NCBI GenBank assembly: GCA_014155875.1
Contig: JACEFZ010017448.1
Coordinates: 607,501-671,500 of the forward strand
Length of the DNA: 64,000 nt
Reading direction: 5' to 3'
Source of the DNA: Cepaea nemoralis
Taxonomy: Eukaryota > Mollusca > Gastropoda > Stylommatophora > Helicidae
The notes below the pieces were generated by a model, which was given only the letters and a program-made list of their open reading frames with translations, had not been told where the DNA came from and searched no databases. This document shows, piece by piece, positions 9,664 to 21,700 of the stretch (its first letter is position 1; every line of letters begins with the position of its first letter). A program made the position numbers and the translations under genes.

Positions 9664-9905
9664 TACATATCCTTTACACTGCGTGACAGTCAACCCCAGC
9701 ATTTTTGGGATTAGCGATTTCTGGACAAGTTTACGTTCAGTAGTTTGCCATTGCTTTCTGAACGGCCGGCACTCATACCATTGTATGAAAATCAACGCAA
9801 GGCAGTCTGTTTCCAAATCGCCCACAGCTGTGATTAGAATGTGGTATGCGGGACTACGAGTAGCGTCGATGTCCCTTTCGCCACATAGCCGTAAAGAAGT
9901 AAAGT
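9664..9905 (-). mobile_element. Short interspersed repeat, family D
   Basis: Shares CGTTCAGTAGTTTGCCATTG and flanking sequence with 40.01-40.22 kb and 47.52-47.77 kb, all in the same orientation. On the minus strand the 5' end has a tRNA-like GTGGCGAAAGGGACATCGAC and a weak box B-like stretch. The peptide similarity of the three copies (FRKQWQTTERK) comes from shared DNA and is not evidence of a gene. Confidence 0.65.
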
Positions 9906-9988
9906 ACATTGAGAGGTCTAGTATAGCATAAAATCATGATATCAGCGGCAATCTACGCCCCATCATTATTCTTCTACGTTCATAAATA

Positions 9989-10068
9989 GAGTAGTTAAGC
10001 CGTCTGCTTCACGCTGTGAATGTCGTGGGTCCGTTCATTCGACTGCGTTGTTGAGATCATGAGTGCAG
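9989..10068 (+). mobile_element. SINE family B, left half, split by the LTR element
   Basis: TAGTTAAGCCGTCTGCTTC and GTCGTGGGTCCGTTCATTC match the head boxes of the SINE at 8726. The sequence reaches CATGAGTGCAG and is then cut by the LTR element. The missing remainder starts at 17069. The last four bases, GCAG (10065-10068), are the left target duplication. Confidence 0.7.
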
Positions 10069-10424
10069 TATAACAGAGTTAGTAATAGGAAGAAGGGGCA
10101 GTGAGGTGTGCATAGTCAATAATGAAATAGTGCACGGACAAGCACCATAGTAGGGGGGTAGCTAAGAACTGCTATGTATCTAGGGCTGGTCGTCCTATGA
10201 CGAGCATCGTAGGAACAAGGTCAGTTGTGAATGACCCATCGTCTGAGAAGGACGCACGATTAGCTGGGTAACATCTGGACTGATATTTATAGTTTGTTTC
10301 AACGTATGCTTGTACCTGCATCGATGTAACTCCAATTAAAGTGATCTAAAAAAGATACGGCCTTAGAGTGACGTTTGTTACGTGTTCATCTGGAATTGCT
10401 TCGCCTTAACCAGCCACTGTTACA
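10069..10424 (+). repeat. 5' LTR of LTR retrotransposon 1
   Basis: 356 bp. By eye about seven substitutions separate it from the 3' LTR over shared sequence, plus a G-run length change, so the insertion is fairly recent. A TATA-like ATATTTATAG lies at about 10283 and an AATTAAA-like signal at about 10332; both are possible promoter and polyadenylation elements, by analogy only. No clear primer binding site follows; TGGAGCCCAGC at 10434 is a weak candidate. Confidence 0.85.
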
Positions 10425-10696
10425 TAGGCGAAATGGAGCCCAGCTAACCAGGATTCCAAATCATGGGTTGTTGAGGAAAACGCGAAGTATTGACCACGGC
10501 AGGAATTTTCCGAAGTATGTTTTAAAGAAAGCGCTGCTACGTTTAAAAACTATTGTTGAACGCGCTTGGTAAGAAAATGGCTTCTGCAACTACAACATCG
10601 TATGTAAGAGTCACAGCAGCCAAAAGCCCGGCCAGGGGTGGTTGCTTGTGATCTTTCTACGTCTGAATCATCTTTACGCAGTCTGTGTTAGTATCA

Positions 10697-11095
10697 AGAG
10701 GCTTGGTATAGCCGTCGCTCTGCATTGTACAACTCAAGAGGCTTGGTATAGCCGTCACTTTGCATTGTCCACCTCAAGAGGCTTGGTATAGCCGTCGCTT
10801 TGCATTATACAACTCAAGAGGCTTGGTATAGCCGTCACTTTTCATTGTCCACCTCAAGAGGCTTGGTATAGCCGTCACTTTGCATTATACAACTCAAGAG
10901 GCTTGGTATAGCCGTCACTTTGCATTGTCCACCTCAAGAGGCTTGGTATAGCCGTCGCTTTGCATTGTCCACCTCAAGGGGCTTAGTATAGCCGTCGCTT
11001 TGCATTTTACAACTCAAGAGGCTTGTCATAGCCGCCGTTTTGCATTTTTTACCTCAAGAGGCTTACCCAAGCCGCTGCCTCCATTGTCGTTTGTT
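10697..11095 (+). repeat. 40-bp tandem array in the element leader
   Basis: About ten copies of a 40-bp unit starting CAAGAGGCTTGGTATAGCCG, at 10697, 10737, 10775, 10815, 10855, 10895, 10935, 10975, 11015 and 11055. The units alternate between CATTGTCCACCT and CATTATACAACT endings. Copies degrade toward 11095, and looser relatives (GCTGACCAAGGCTGCTC) run to about 11260. It occupies the leader before the first frame. The 10425-10696 stretch shows nothing else. Confidence 0.9.
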
Positions 11096-11504
11096 TCAAC
11101 GGGCTACCAAAGCCGCTGCCATACATCGTTGTTTCAGGGAGCTGACCAAGGCTGCTCTCTGATCGCTGTCTGATCGATTTGAAGCCTGCTGTCGGGAAGT
11201 GCTGCTCTTTGATCGCTTTCTGATCGTTTTGAAGCTTGCTGTCGGAAAGTTCTACTCTTTGATCAGTTCAAAAACTGGGACACCCCCGCTCTAGACTTCA
11301 CAAACTGGAACAAATACTTGTAACTGAGGAAACGAACTATCAACAAAGTAAAGTATTAAATTATATTTAATTAATTAATTAGTAATTTTCTGTAGAATTT
11401 GATTAGTGATAGTCTTATATATTGGTGGATTATTGTATATTGGATTGCTATAAATTTGTAATAGACGCCCAGAATCTCTCATTGGGTCAACATACTGAAT
11501 AATT

Positions 11505-11852
11505 ATGAACCACCTCCATAGAGAATTGGGACGCGTAACTGCATGGTTAAAAGAATTGAAAGTGGCAGTTAGTGAGGTTGAAAATTTGGTAGAAGCGTTA
11601 CGGAGAAGAACGACTGGGCAAGAGACTTATAGATTTAATGTAGAGTGTAATAGAGTAGGAAAGAATAACAGAAGACAGTCACTGCTTAATGAAAACAGAA
11701 GACAACATAACGGTATATATAGAAACAGTTACGTTGAGCCAGATATGACTAAGTTCAGGAGCTGTTATAATGAACAAAGATACAGAAATGGGCCTGAGAG
11801 AAACCTTTCCAGGGAACAATGGACTTGGCCGTCCTATAGTGTGACCTGCTAG
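11505..11852 (+). CDS. Basic protein of LTR element 1, possible Gag part
   Basis: 115 residues. It starts with a helical, possibly coiled segment (HLHRELGRVTAWLKELKVAV, then EVENLVEALRRR) and continues into an Arg/Asn-rich basic half. Its position, first frame after the leader, and its basic character fit a nucleic-acid-binding Gag-like protein. No capsid or zinc-knuckle motif is visible. The stop at 11850 is followed by about 100 bases with no frame before the next one. Function not recognised. Confidence 0.35.
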   Translation: MNHLHRELGRVTAWLKELKVAVSEVENLVEALRRRTTGQETYRFNVECNRVGKNNRRQSLLNENRRQHNGIYRNSYVEPDMTKFRSCYNEQRYRNGPERNLSREQWTWPSYSVTC

Positions 11853-11958
11853 AAAAAGACGTGACGAATGGTTTGAGCAAAGACAGAGACAAGTATCTGA
11901 AGGTCAGGGTCGAAGGACAGGATAAGGACACACAAATAAAAATTCAACGGCTCCTAAA

Positions 11959-12369
11959 GTGCTTGCCAATATTAGGACTGGACAGAAAAAGAAATTGTTA
12001 CTGATAAAGAAAATAGACCAAGAGACACAGACGCAGACAGGTAATACGATAGAAAATAGCACGCAGACTCAAGTAGATACTGTAGAGAAAAATACCCAAG
12101 TGCAATCGACTAAGAAAATAACAAGGGGAACGCAAACTATTAAGACGGCAGTTGGTGCAGAACCACCTCAGGTGAAATTAGAAAAAGGAGACACAGTTGA
12201 AATTAAGAAAGATAGACAGACAAAGACCAAGAGGAAAGTTAGAAAAAACGTTAGGGATAGGACTGCAACTAGTCTATTAGTCAATGTAGGTACGACTGGT
12301 ATATCAGATTCTTCAGATGGAGACATTGAGTTCATCCCTGACCGAAGCATGAAAGATAGGTATAAATAA
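11959..12369 (+). CDS. Lys/Thr/Gln-rich protein with repeated TQT motifs
   Basis: 136 residues. The N-terminal half has closely spaced motifs: ETQTQTG, NSTQTQV, NTQVQS and RGTQTIK. TQT motifs in disordered chains are the classic recognition site for the dynein light chain LC8/DYNLL hub protein, so multivalent LC8 binding is a possible role. The second half is very basic (KKDRQTKTKRKVRKNVRDR), followed by an acidic patch (DSSDGDIEF). No enzymatic motif. The next frame starts two bases after the stop in another frame, suggesting a frameshifted or restarted continuation. Confidence 0.4.
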   Translation: MLANIRTGQKKKLLLIKKIDQETQTQTGNTIENSTQTQVDTVEKNTQVQSTKKITRGTQTIKTAVGAEPPQVKLEKGDTVEIKKDRQTKTKRKVRKNVRDRTATSLLVNVGTTGISDSSDGDIEFIPDRSMKDRYK

Positions 12370-12371
12370 GA

Positions 12372-12665
12372 ATGTCAGGTGTACTGGTTCAGGGTTATAG
12401 AGAGTTGCTTCCACCTCTACAGCCTATTATAGTAAACAGCAGGCTAGTGGAATCAACTATAGACACTGATTATTCAGAGGACGAGTTAGGTAGGTATAAA
12501 CAGTATGGGACAGTGACAGATACGGTAAATGAACAACCATTTAAGAGGAAGAAACGTAATAAGGAGCTGGCAGGAATTTCTATTAACCCGAATTATACAG
12601 AAGACGACGCGAGAAAGATTAGGGAGTATATGAGTTTAAGGCCTGAATACTTTACTAAGAGGTAG
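12372..12665 (+). CDS. Hypothetical 97-residue frame of LTR element 1
   Basis: Begins MSGVLVQGYRELLPPLQPI, with an acidic middle (DTDYSEDELGRY) and a basic run (KRKKRNKE). It follows the TQT-rich frame after two bases, in a shifted frame. Not recognised. Together with the two preceding frames it could be one Gag-like product broken by frameshifts. Confidence 0.35.
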   Translation: MSGVLVQGYRELLPPLQPIIVNSRLVESTIDTDYSEDELGRYKQYGTVTDTVNEQPFKRKKRNKELAGISINPNYTEDDARKIREYMSLRPEYFTKR

Positions 12666-12669
12666 ATGA

Positions 12670-15600
12670 AAAGAGACACTATTATCTGAAGATACTTTGA
12701 TATAATTAGAGTTGAAAAGTTGACTGATGAGTGACGGAATGCGTTGAGAGAATCTGACTCGTTAATAGTGTAGGATGAGGTGATGAGGAGGTTGAGGAGA
12801 AGTGAGTGAGTAGTTGAGTGTCGGAGTGATTTGTCTGCTTATGCGTTGTCCTTGCGTGCGTAAACGTGTAGACAAACCTGTGTTCGTCGCGCTGATTAGA
12901 GAATGAAGAGTGAAGTTTTGAAACGTCGTCTGGTTGGAATGCATGGATAGAACGATGTCAGGTTATTAGTAATAGTGTATGGATGTACAGGGCGGTTGGT
13001 ATATCTCAGACTTGAGGCGGTGTGAAGGGAAATTGTGTCACTGTCTGAGCGAGCATAATATACGCGTGCTGAAAGGAGAAGTTGTCGATACGCTTAGGGT
13101 GCGTTGAGTGGTTAGTAGAATGTTGATTTAATGTCTAATTTGTTTTCTTGGAAGCAACAGTATATGCACGTTGGGTTGTCGTGATACGAGAATAGTGACG
13201 GGAACGAGGTTGTCTGTATTGTTGTGAATGTGAAGTAGACAGCGAGTGCTTAGAGTGTTCATGCGGTTCAGGGCTGTGAAGATTGTTCTCAGGATGGTTA
13301 GTGCGTATGAGAAGCGGAGGTACGAATAATTAAACGGCTGTGCATGAGTAATGATAAGAATAATTGAAAAGTGATGTGTGAAAATGCGAAGATTTGCTGA
13401 GTGGTGACGCTGATAAAGCATGCCGGTGATTACGTGGAAGGCAGAGTAAGTGAGTATGCGAAAGTTGGGAGGTAGAGAGTAGATGATTGGAAATTTGAGA
13501 TGTCTTCTGTTTAGAATGTGTGGTATTGGATGGTAGAAATAATTAGGGAACATTCTATGACAGGGTGACAGATAGGGAATTAACGTTCCGTTTGTTGTTT
13601 TAGGAAGCAGATTCCATGTCGTTGGCGGATGTGAGTGTGCGGAGGAACGAGAGAACACAGAGAAGTTAGTTGCGAAGGGCTGGTGATAAATTGGAAAGTG
13701 ATTGTCAGCGAGTAAAAGGTATAGGCAGCAGGATTAATGTGTTGGATGATGGGGGTTGGTGAGGAATTGGTAGTCTGAGTTAAGTTGTGAAGAGAAGAGG
13801 TTGAAAGTTGATGGTTGAATAAGCGAGTATTAGGTGGTTAGTGAAGATAATAAAGGAAATTGAGGAGTAATGGCGAGAGAGGCAGAAGTGAGTAATTCTG
13901 AGAAAGTATTATGTAAGAAGCGTGTGAATCGTTAGAAGCAGGTATTATGAGCTTGAGGAAGTAATAATACGGGAGAATGTAGCGTTTCTTACGTCAGGCG
14001 TTCGAAAGCAGTCAACAGTAAACGTGATGAATGGGGGAATAATGTTACGGAAGAATGTAGAGTTTGAGACGTCAACTGTATGATGTGCTCCCCAGACCTA
14101 GTACAATTAGAAGTAAGGCCAATGTAGTAGTTTTCCCCCAAACTAGGGACCAATTAAGAGACTGACTCTGTTAGGTAGAATGAAATACAAATGAGAAAAT
14201 AAATTGGTTGGTTTACGCTTATACTTGGTGGGGGAGAAGTGATTGTTGACTTCCAGAGAAAGTATGGTCATTTTTTTTATTAATGACTTTTGTTGGGGGA
14301 ATATATATTGTCTCACCGTAGATAACGAATATTTGGGCTGTAGTTAACAGTCTTGTTTTTTTTTTTTTATTATTTATTAGCCCTTATTTCGAGGCAGATA
14401 CGACTTGTGTGAAGAAGAATATATATTACTTTAATTAATGTTGGGAGATATGTGTATCCATACCTATTAATGAGGTCTATAGTAAATAGACATTTTCTGG
14501 TGGTTTTGGGGTTGCGGGGATGCATAATGTTTAGGTGTCATTTAATTTTGCTCATGACTTGTTGTGTGTTCTTATACGTGTAAATTATTACGGACTAATA
14601 ATGTTACATGTCATTATATATAATTATGTCTTAGTTAAAATTGATTATCATTTTATCACGTATACTATTTTGAATAATGTTGGGAATAAAATATTGGTTG
14701 AAAATTAAGGGGGGGGGGATGATATTGTTCTGTTTTGATTTGTGTTGTCTCCAGTTATTCATGAATTGTAGTTTCATTTAGTTTGCCTTGTTTAAACATT
14801 AGACTTACTTTATTTCCACTTTTAATTATCAGTTTCGAGGATTGTAATAATTTTGGCACTTATGCTTGTGTTCTCGTTAAACATGTTTGAAATTAGCTTT
14901 GAGTAAATAGTTGTTTTTGTGTTTAATTACAGGGAGTTATAAAACTGGTCCATATTAAGGAGATTTGTTAATAGAGTCCTTGGGAGTTCTGGATGCAGAA
15001 TTACGTTCAGAAGATGTGGGGTAACTTTGGGACATGCTTTTGATGGGGCTCGATTTTTTTTACAGACCTGGAGTGAACATGGATTGAGTGCCATGATGTT
15101 ATAGATATCCTATAACTGCCCTGGGGATAGATAAGTTGCTGTGGTTAACAGCGTTATAGATACTGTTGCAGGGTTTTAGAAATTAGCTATGACAAAAGGG
15201 TTGGACAAGGGAGACATTTACAGACATGAGGTCAGTAGTGGTATGGTTCCTGTAGATAACAGGTAAGGCCATAACAAAGGGATATAGTTGGCATTGAAAA
15301 TCGCTGCGGTTGTCAGCAATGACTAGAATAAACATGGACTGCGCGCCATATGGGGGGGGGGGGGGGTGGATTAAGTTAGGTAAGTTCATAATATATGAAC
15401 TATGAATGTTATTTTGCGTGCTGTGGTTGCAGCATGGGCCGGGATGACTATAGCTTGAATGCCTAAGAATAGGAGTTATGTTCACGGTAAGAGAACGGTG
15501 ATATTATTTTTTGGAGTGCTGTAGGCATAATTCAGGATAATTATACCTATGTTCATAAATTATTTTTTTAGGGTACTGTGGTTACAGTAAACAAGAAGTA

Positions 15601-16600
15601 AAAGCAGGAAATAGAGGTTGGTAGTAAAGATCCATGATACGTGGCCTAATAAAGAATAAGGAGGAGGTTATAGATATAAGGTCATTGTTAGTAATTCTAC
15701 TAGCTGCGAATAGCAGCAGAACGTGTACTGGTCGGAGATTAGGTGACCTATTTTAGAGGATGTTTTTTTACCTTGGGGATGGTTAGAGCTTTCAGATTGT
15801 ACATACTAATGTTGAAGATAACAATATATGGCATCATTTTTTTTTGATTTGTATTTGAGAAACTTTATTTCATAAAGTTTCGTGTGTGAAAGGGAGGATA
15901 AATGATATAGTTTCTCTAGCTATCTTTCTTTCCTTGGTGCGTACCATCTCTGTTTTTCTATTTTGTGTCTATTTGTTTTTGAAGAGTACGATATGCGATG
16001 TTTTTATGATAGATATACATCTACACGATTATGATGCCAGTAAAGAAATATTTATGTGTACATAGGAGGGAATTTTATAATGGCTGAAAAGATAGTTAAT
16101 TGAAGAAACGAAGAAGAAGTAATTGTACGTACCTCAGAGGGAGTTTTATAATCGCGGAGAAATTCAGTTAACGAAGAAGAAGTAATTGTAAATACGTAGG
16201 AGAGGGAGTTTTGTAGCGGTTAGCTCATATGTGTAAGATGATTTGAGAATACTGAATTGGCGGATAGCTAAGTTTCATGCGGGGTTGTAACTTACTTAGT
16301 TTTAAGACTTAAGTAATATTGGAGGAGTGATGGCAGATAGTTATAGGACAACCCATGAGTGGTTGAGTAAAGTTGTGTTGGGGGGGGGGGGGGGGGTAGT
16401 AGCGGATGGCTATAGATCTCAAGAGAACTTAAAGTAATGATGGGGTAGTGATTAATGAAGATAATAAGAGTCAAAAAGACTCTGGTGATAATACATAGTA
16501 GGGCCTTATAAAAAGTCCCAGGTTATATTACTTAGATTTTTCTTTGCTGGAAATTAGAGTAGGGTCTTGGGTTAAGACTTTTCGGGGAAAAGTCTTGGTT
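12670..16600 (+). other. C-poor, strand-asymmetric non-coding interior of LTR element 1
   Basis: The plus strand is rich in G, A and T and poor in C over much of this 3.9-kb interval; for example 13861-13920 has 21 G and 3 C. All three plus frames are full of TGA and TAG stops. Minus-strand frames such as 13128-13658 (176 residues, almost no Gly) are a by-product of the skew. The interval includes G-runs at about 14710, 15353 and 16380. The skew is weaker at 14000-14200. Confidence 0.7.
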
Positions 16601-16615
16601 GAGGAAAGAGAGGAA
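16601..16615 (+). promoter_or_regulatory. Polypurine tract of LTR element 1
   Basis: GAGGAAAGAGAGGAA, purine-only and directly abutting the 3' LTR at 16616. In LTR elements this RNase H-resistant tract primes plus-strand DNA synthesis. Its position fixes the element's orientation as plus. Confidence 0.8.
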
Positions 16616-17064
16616 TATAACAGAGTTAGTAATCGGAAGAAGGGGCAGTGAGGTGTGCATAGTCAATAATGAAATAGTGCACGGACAAGCACCATAGTAG
16701 GGGGGGGGGGTAGCTAAGAACTGCTATGTAGCTAGGGGTGGTCGTCCTATGACGAGCATCGTAGGAACAAGGTCAGTTGTAAATGACCCATCGTCTGAGA
16801 AGGACGCACGATTAGCTGGGTAACATCTGGACTGATATTTATAGTTTGTTTCAACGTATGCTTGTACCTGCATCGATGTAACTCCAATTAAAGTGATCTA
16901 AAGAAGATACGGCCTTAGAGTGACGTTTGTTACTTGTTCATCTGGCTGCTGAGGATGGGGACGGAGCGCTTATGGGAATGTCCCGAATGCTGTAATGTCG
17001 GTTCCTAAATCAATCAATCAATCAATCATCTGGAATTGCTTCGCCTTAACCTGCCACTGTTACA
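16616..17064 (+). repeat. 3' LTR of LTR retrotransposon 1, with a small insertion
   Basis: Matches the 5' LTR along its length, except for a block of about 88 bp inserted after TTCATCTGG. The sequence TCATCTGG is repeated on both sides (16938-16945 and 17026-17033), as a target duplication. The LTR then ends CACTGTTACA and is followed by the GCAG target duplication. Confidence 0.85.
16946..17025 (+). mobile_element. Very short 5'-truncated LINE tail inside the 3' LTR
   Basis: About 80 bp. One frame reads RMGTERLWECPECCNVGS then stop. The WECPEC motif is the C-terminal end also seen as TCPECNEDTP in LINE family A and ECPDCSDVDSE near 46.8 kb. It ends in (AATC)n, a LINE-type tail. With its 8-bp target duplication this is a minimal retrotransposed LINE end. 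Confidence 0.7.
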
Positions 17065-17068
17065 GCAG

Positions 17069-17150
17069 TTTATTCCTTAAACTCCCGGGTGTCGTCGCTG
17101 GAGCTACGGAGTTTGCGCTTAGTGCGATTCTCTCGGCTAGCGTCTTGCTG
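17069..17150 (+). mobile_element. SINE family B, right half
   Basis: CTTAAACTCCCGGGTGTCGT and GCTGGAGCTACGGAGTTTGC continue the SINE broken at 10068, matching the body of the copy at 8726. Confidence 0.7.
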
Positions 17151-17164
17151 TTATGTGGCACCGA

Positions 17165-18130
<966 letters not shown>

Positions 18131-18793
18131 GCAGGTTAGACGAGACCGAATTTTGAATTTTTTTTTCCAAAAATTGTAACTGGAATTGGAAATCCGTTCG
18201 TGCCACACCGCACGTAATTGCGTACGTTGAACATGATCATGACCAATGAATAAAAGAGCACGTGCTTATCGTCCCACGATGCATAGGTTCTGTTTCTGAC
18301 CGTTGAGAAAATGGCCGGGTTGATCCAAAATCCGTCCAAAGAAGCTAAAAAAGCGGTGATTCAGTTTATTTCATTTGAAGGATTTCGACCAGTGGACATT
18401 CATCGAAGAATGCAAACAGCGTACGGTAACAAATGTGTGTCGAAGACAACAGTGAAAGACTAGGAACGAATGTTTCGGAAAAGACGTCAGTTCACGACAG
18501 TTCTTCGACGGCCGGGTCAAACGCATATTGTTGCAACAGAAAAAACCATCGCCAAAATTGAAGCAGCGGTACAGATGAACCGTTGTCGAAGCATACGTTC
18601 GCTAGCGAAATAATTTGATGTGTCAATTGGGACAATTCAAAAGGTCGTTCGAAAGAAACTGCAATATCGGAAGGTGTGTTCACAGTAGATACCATGGATG
18701 TTGACCGACCACCAAAAAGAGAAACGCATGGGATGGTGTTTGAACCACTTGCTGCGTTACAGAGTGGAGGGTGATGCTTTTTTCTTCCGCATA

Positions 18794-21700
18794 TCAGTTA
18801 TCAGTTATCAGTCGGGGTATCTTCATTGCACTACGGACATGTCCATAGGTGCCCAGATCCTCCCCCCCCCCCCCAGCATAGGCATCAGCGTTCGGTGGCT
18901 AATAGTGCCAGTTCTGTGTTGGTTGACGAGGCGCTTTGTTTTCCCGATGTACCTCTCTCGGCTGGCTGTGCCGATTCTTACTCCCAAGTCTTTCATCCTG
19001 GACAGCGATGTGGAATCACTGACGTCAAAGTCCTCTGTTCTCGCCATATCTTTAAGGACGTTCATAACATCGGCACGATCCATGGACTGGCCATCTACAG
19101 GGGGTGCAGAGCCAGCCAGTTTATCAGCTGGTTCATTTCTCTCGACTCCCGCATGTCCCGGAACGAAGATGAAGGTGACTTTACGGACAACAGACTTCCG
19201 CAGCGACTCAGTCCTCTTTCTACGTACAGATCCAGCTTCGACCTTCTGAATCATGCTCATTGAATCACTTAGTACACACGTTGGTATAATGCTGTGATTC
19301 CAGCCATATGAAAGCCTGTGTAACTGCCATCACCTCCATCGTCATGCTGCTCGTGGTCATAGAGTGGGCACCACTGGATTCTTGAACGGTTCGGCCCGCT
19401 GAACGGGCTGTAAATGCCCACGCACTTCTCTGCTGCTTTACAACAGATCCATCTGTATAGATGAGCACTTCGGGGCTATCTGAGTGTTCATAGATGAGCG
19501 CGTTAACCTCTGCATTGACAGCGGCAGGGTTCTGCTCTCTGCACCGTCTGTCGAGTGTGATAATGCAGGAGAAAGTGCACTTAAAAGCTGGAGGCACCGG
19601 CACCCATTCCTTGCCGGGGTTGATACTGGTAAGACTGCAGACCTGTCTGACGACATCTTCCGCCCGACCCATCCATGACTTGCCCCTCTTTAGCCTGTCA
19701 CCCTTTTCTCTGAATATAGCGTCATGCAGAGGGTGCTGCTCATCTGCACTTATTTTTAAGTATGCACGAGCTCTCCAGATCTTGATCCTGTGTTCCATTG
19801 TCGGGAAGTCAAGGAGGTATCTCTTTGCTACACAGCTGGTGTCTCTCGTGCAGCCCAAAATGATGCGCATGGCTTCGTTTTGTACCTTTTCAAGTCTTCC
19901 AATCTGTGTAGGGCTGACAGTGAGGATGGCCAGGGCATACTCGATGCGTGAAAGCACAAGTCCTTGGAACAGAAGTATTAGCAGTCTTTGCTCGATATTG
20001 GCAGTCGCCATGACTCTCATTGCTGACAAACCTTTTCGAGCCTTCGTTATGACATAATCGACATGATCTCTGAAGGACAGGCTACGATCAAGCCTCACGC
20101 CAAGATATGTCATTGACTGGGTTCTACTCAAAATGCTCCCATCCAGTCTTACTGCCGGCAGGTCTGTTTTCACAATATGGTTGTTTAGGGAGAACCATGT
20201 AACCGATGCCTTTGCAGGGCTGACAAGGGCGTCGGCATCAGCACACCATGAGGAAATACGATCTAGTTCGCCCTGCATATCATGGGCAACCGCCTGTCTA
20301 TCTCGACCCTGTCGATACACGAGGATGTCGTCAACAAATGACAGAGTCCTTCCCTCCCGTCCAACTGTTGTTCAGTGATCGGCACCGTATACACGTTGAA
20401 TAATACTGGTGACAGTGGTGAACCCTGCGGCAATCCTGGACATATCGTCGTCGGCTCAGAAGACCAACTCCCGCATCTTAGCACCACCTTCCTTTGGAGC
20501 AGAACTGCAGCTATCCATCCTACAAGGTGAGGGTGCACTTTCAGTCTGAGGAGGGTTTGCATCAAGTGCTCGAAAGATACTCTGTTATATGCGTCCTCTA
20601 AGTCTATGGCGGCCGCACATGTCTCTTCTCTGACCTGAAATCCTTAGTAAACATCTTGAGCAAAGACCGCCGCATTCAGCCATGACTCTTTGTTGCGTCT
20701 GTACCCTCCAAGAGTTGGACGGGAAGCAGCTGAGTTGTTCCAAGTCACAAGCAAGTCTGTGTGCTACAATTTTCTCCAGTAACTTGCCCGCAGTGTTCTG
20801 CATCGTAATGATTCTGTAGCCTCTTATCTTGGAATGGTCTTTGTTCGGTTTTGGCAGTGGCAGCAAGTAGCTGTGTAGCCATTCTTCTTTGATATGACCC
20901 CTCTGGATACTGGTGTTGAATTCTCTGGCCAGTTCTTCCATGTCATCATCTGATATCACCAGTAAGTCACCATATCGGATGCCGTCTGGGTCTGGGGCGG
21001 TGTTAGGTGATTTCTTGAGCATCGCACGCATTATCTCAGCTGTGATTATCCATTCTTCGTCTGTCCCGACCCCTTCGCACAACTGAGATAGTGGCATTGT
21101 GGTCCTCTGTCTGGCGGGCTCGTATTTCTGGTCAGTCTGTTCTATGTAGCGTGCAAGAAGGGTCTTACCTTTATCCACATCCGACTTTTTCCATGTGAGG
21201 TCTGTGCCTTGAAAGTCTGGAATACCCCTACGTTGTGCAACACCGTTCATGCTCTTATGGAGGCGCCAGAATGTCGTAGGAGATCGCTCGGAGCACACCT
21301 TCCTGCAGAACTCGTCCAATTTCTCGGCCTTGGCCTGTTTGGCTCAGGATTTGAATAAAGTCATCGTCCTATGGACCTCAGTCTTCAGGTCCGCCAACTC
21401 AACCTGTGGTATGTTAGCCTTTCTGGCCTTTTGCCAGTCTTTGACAGCCTGCCTCTTTCCCAGCCATGCCTTCTCGACCTCTCCATTCCACCATGGTGGC
21501 TGCAACCATCTTTCTTGTCTCCTGCGGGAGGAAGTTAGTTTTCTTCTTCTGATCTTGCTTATGGCGTCTTGACCAGTGTTGTCGTACGAGAAGGCATTTG
21601 TCTTGTTTCTTTGACTCATGGCCCTGTCTTTCTCGATCAGGATGACACAAGGGTAGTGGTCACTATCGTGGTATCCCAGTGTGCCCCACCGGCACCTTGG

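Larger units (their letters stand above)
10069..17064 (+). mobile_element. LTR retrotransposon 1 (Ty3/gypsy-like ends, apparently non-autonomous)
   Basis: Direct LTRs at 10069-10424 and 16616-17064, exact GCAG target duplications at 10065-10068 and 17065-17068, and a polypurine tract right before the 3' LTR. LTR ends TATAACA...TGTTACA fit a TGTAACA/TGTTACA pattern common in Ty3/gypsy LTRs. The interior has a 40-bp repeat array, three short frames (11505-12665) and about 3.9 kb with no plausible coding sequence. I see no protease, reverse transcriptase, RNase H or integrase motif. It is therefore probably moved by a partner element. The plus strand is chosen from the polypurine tract and the frames. 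Confidence 0.85.

Noticed and set aside
13128..13658. 176-codon minus-strand frame within LTR element 1
   Set aside because: It lies in a strongly C-poor plus strand, so the minus strand has few G and few TGA/TAG stops. The peptide is almost free of Gly and matches no domain; a composition artefact.
18698..19263. Two long plus-strand frames (183 and 145 codons)
   Set aside because: They are antisense to the RNase H region of LINE A on the minus strand.
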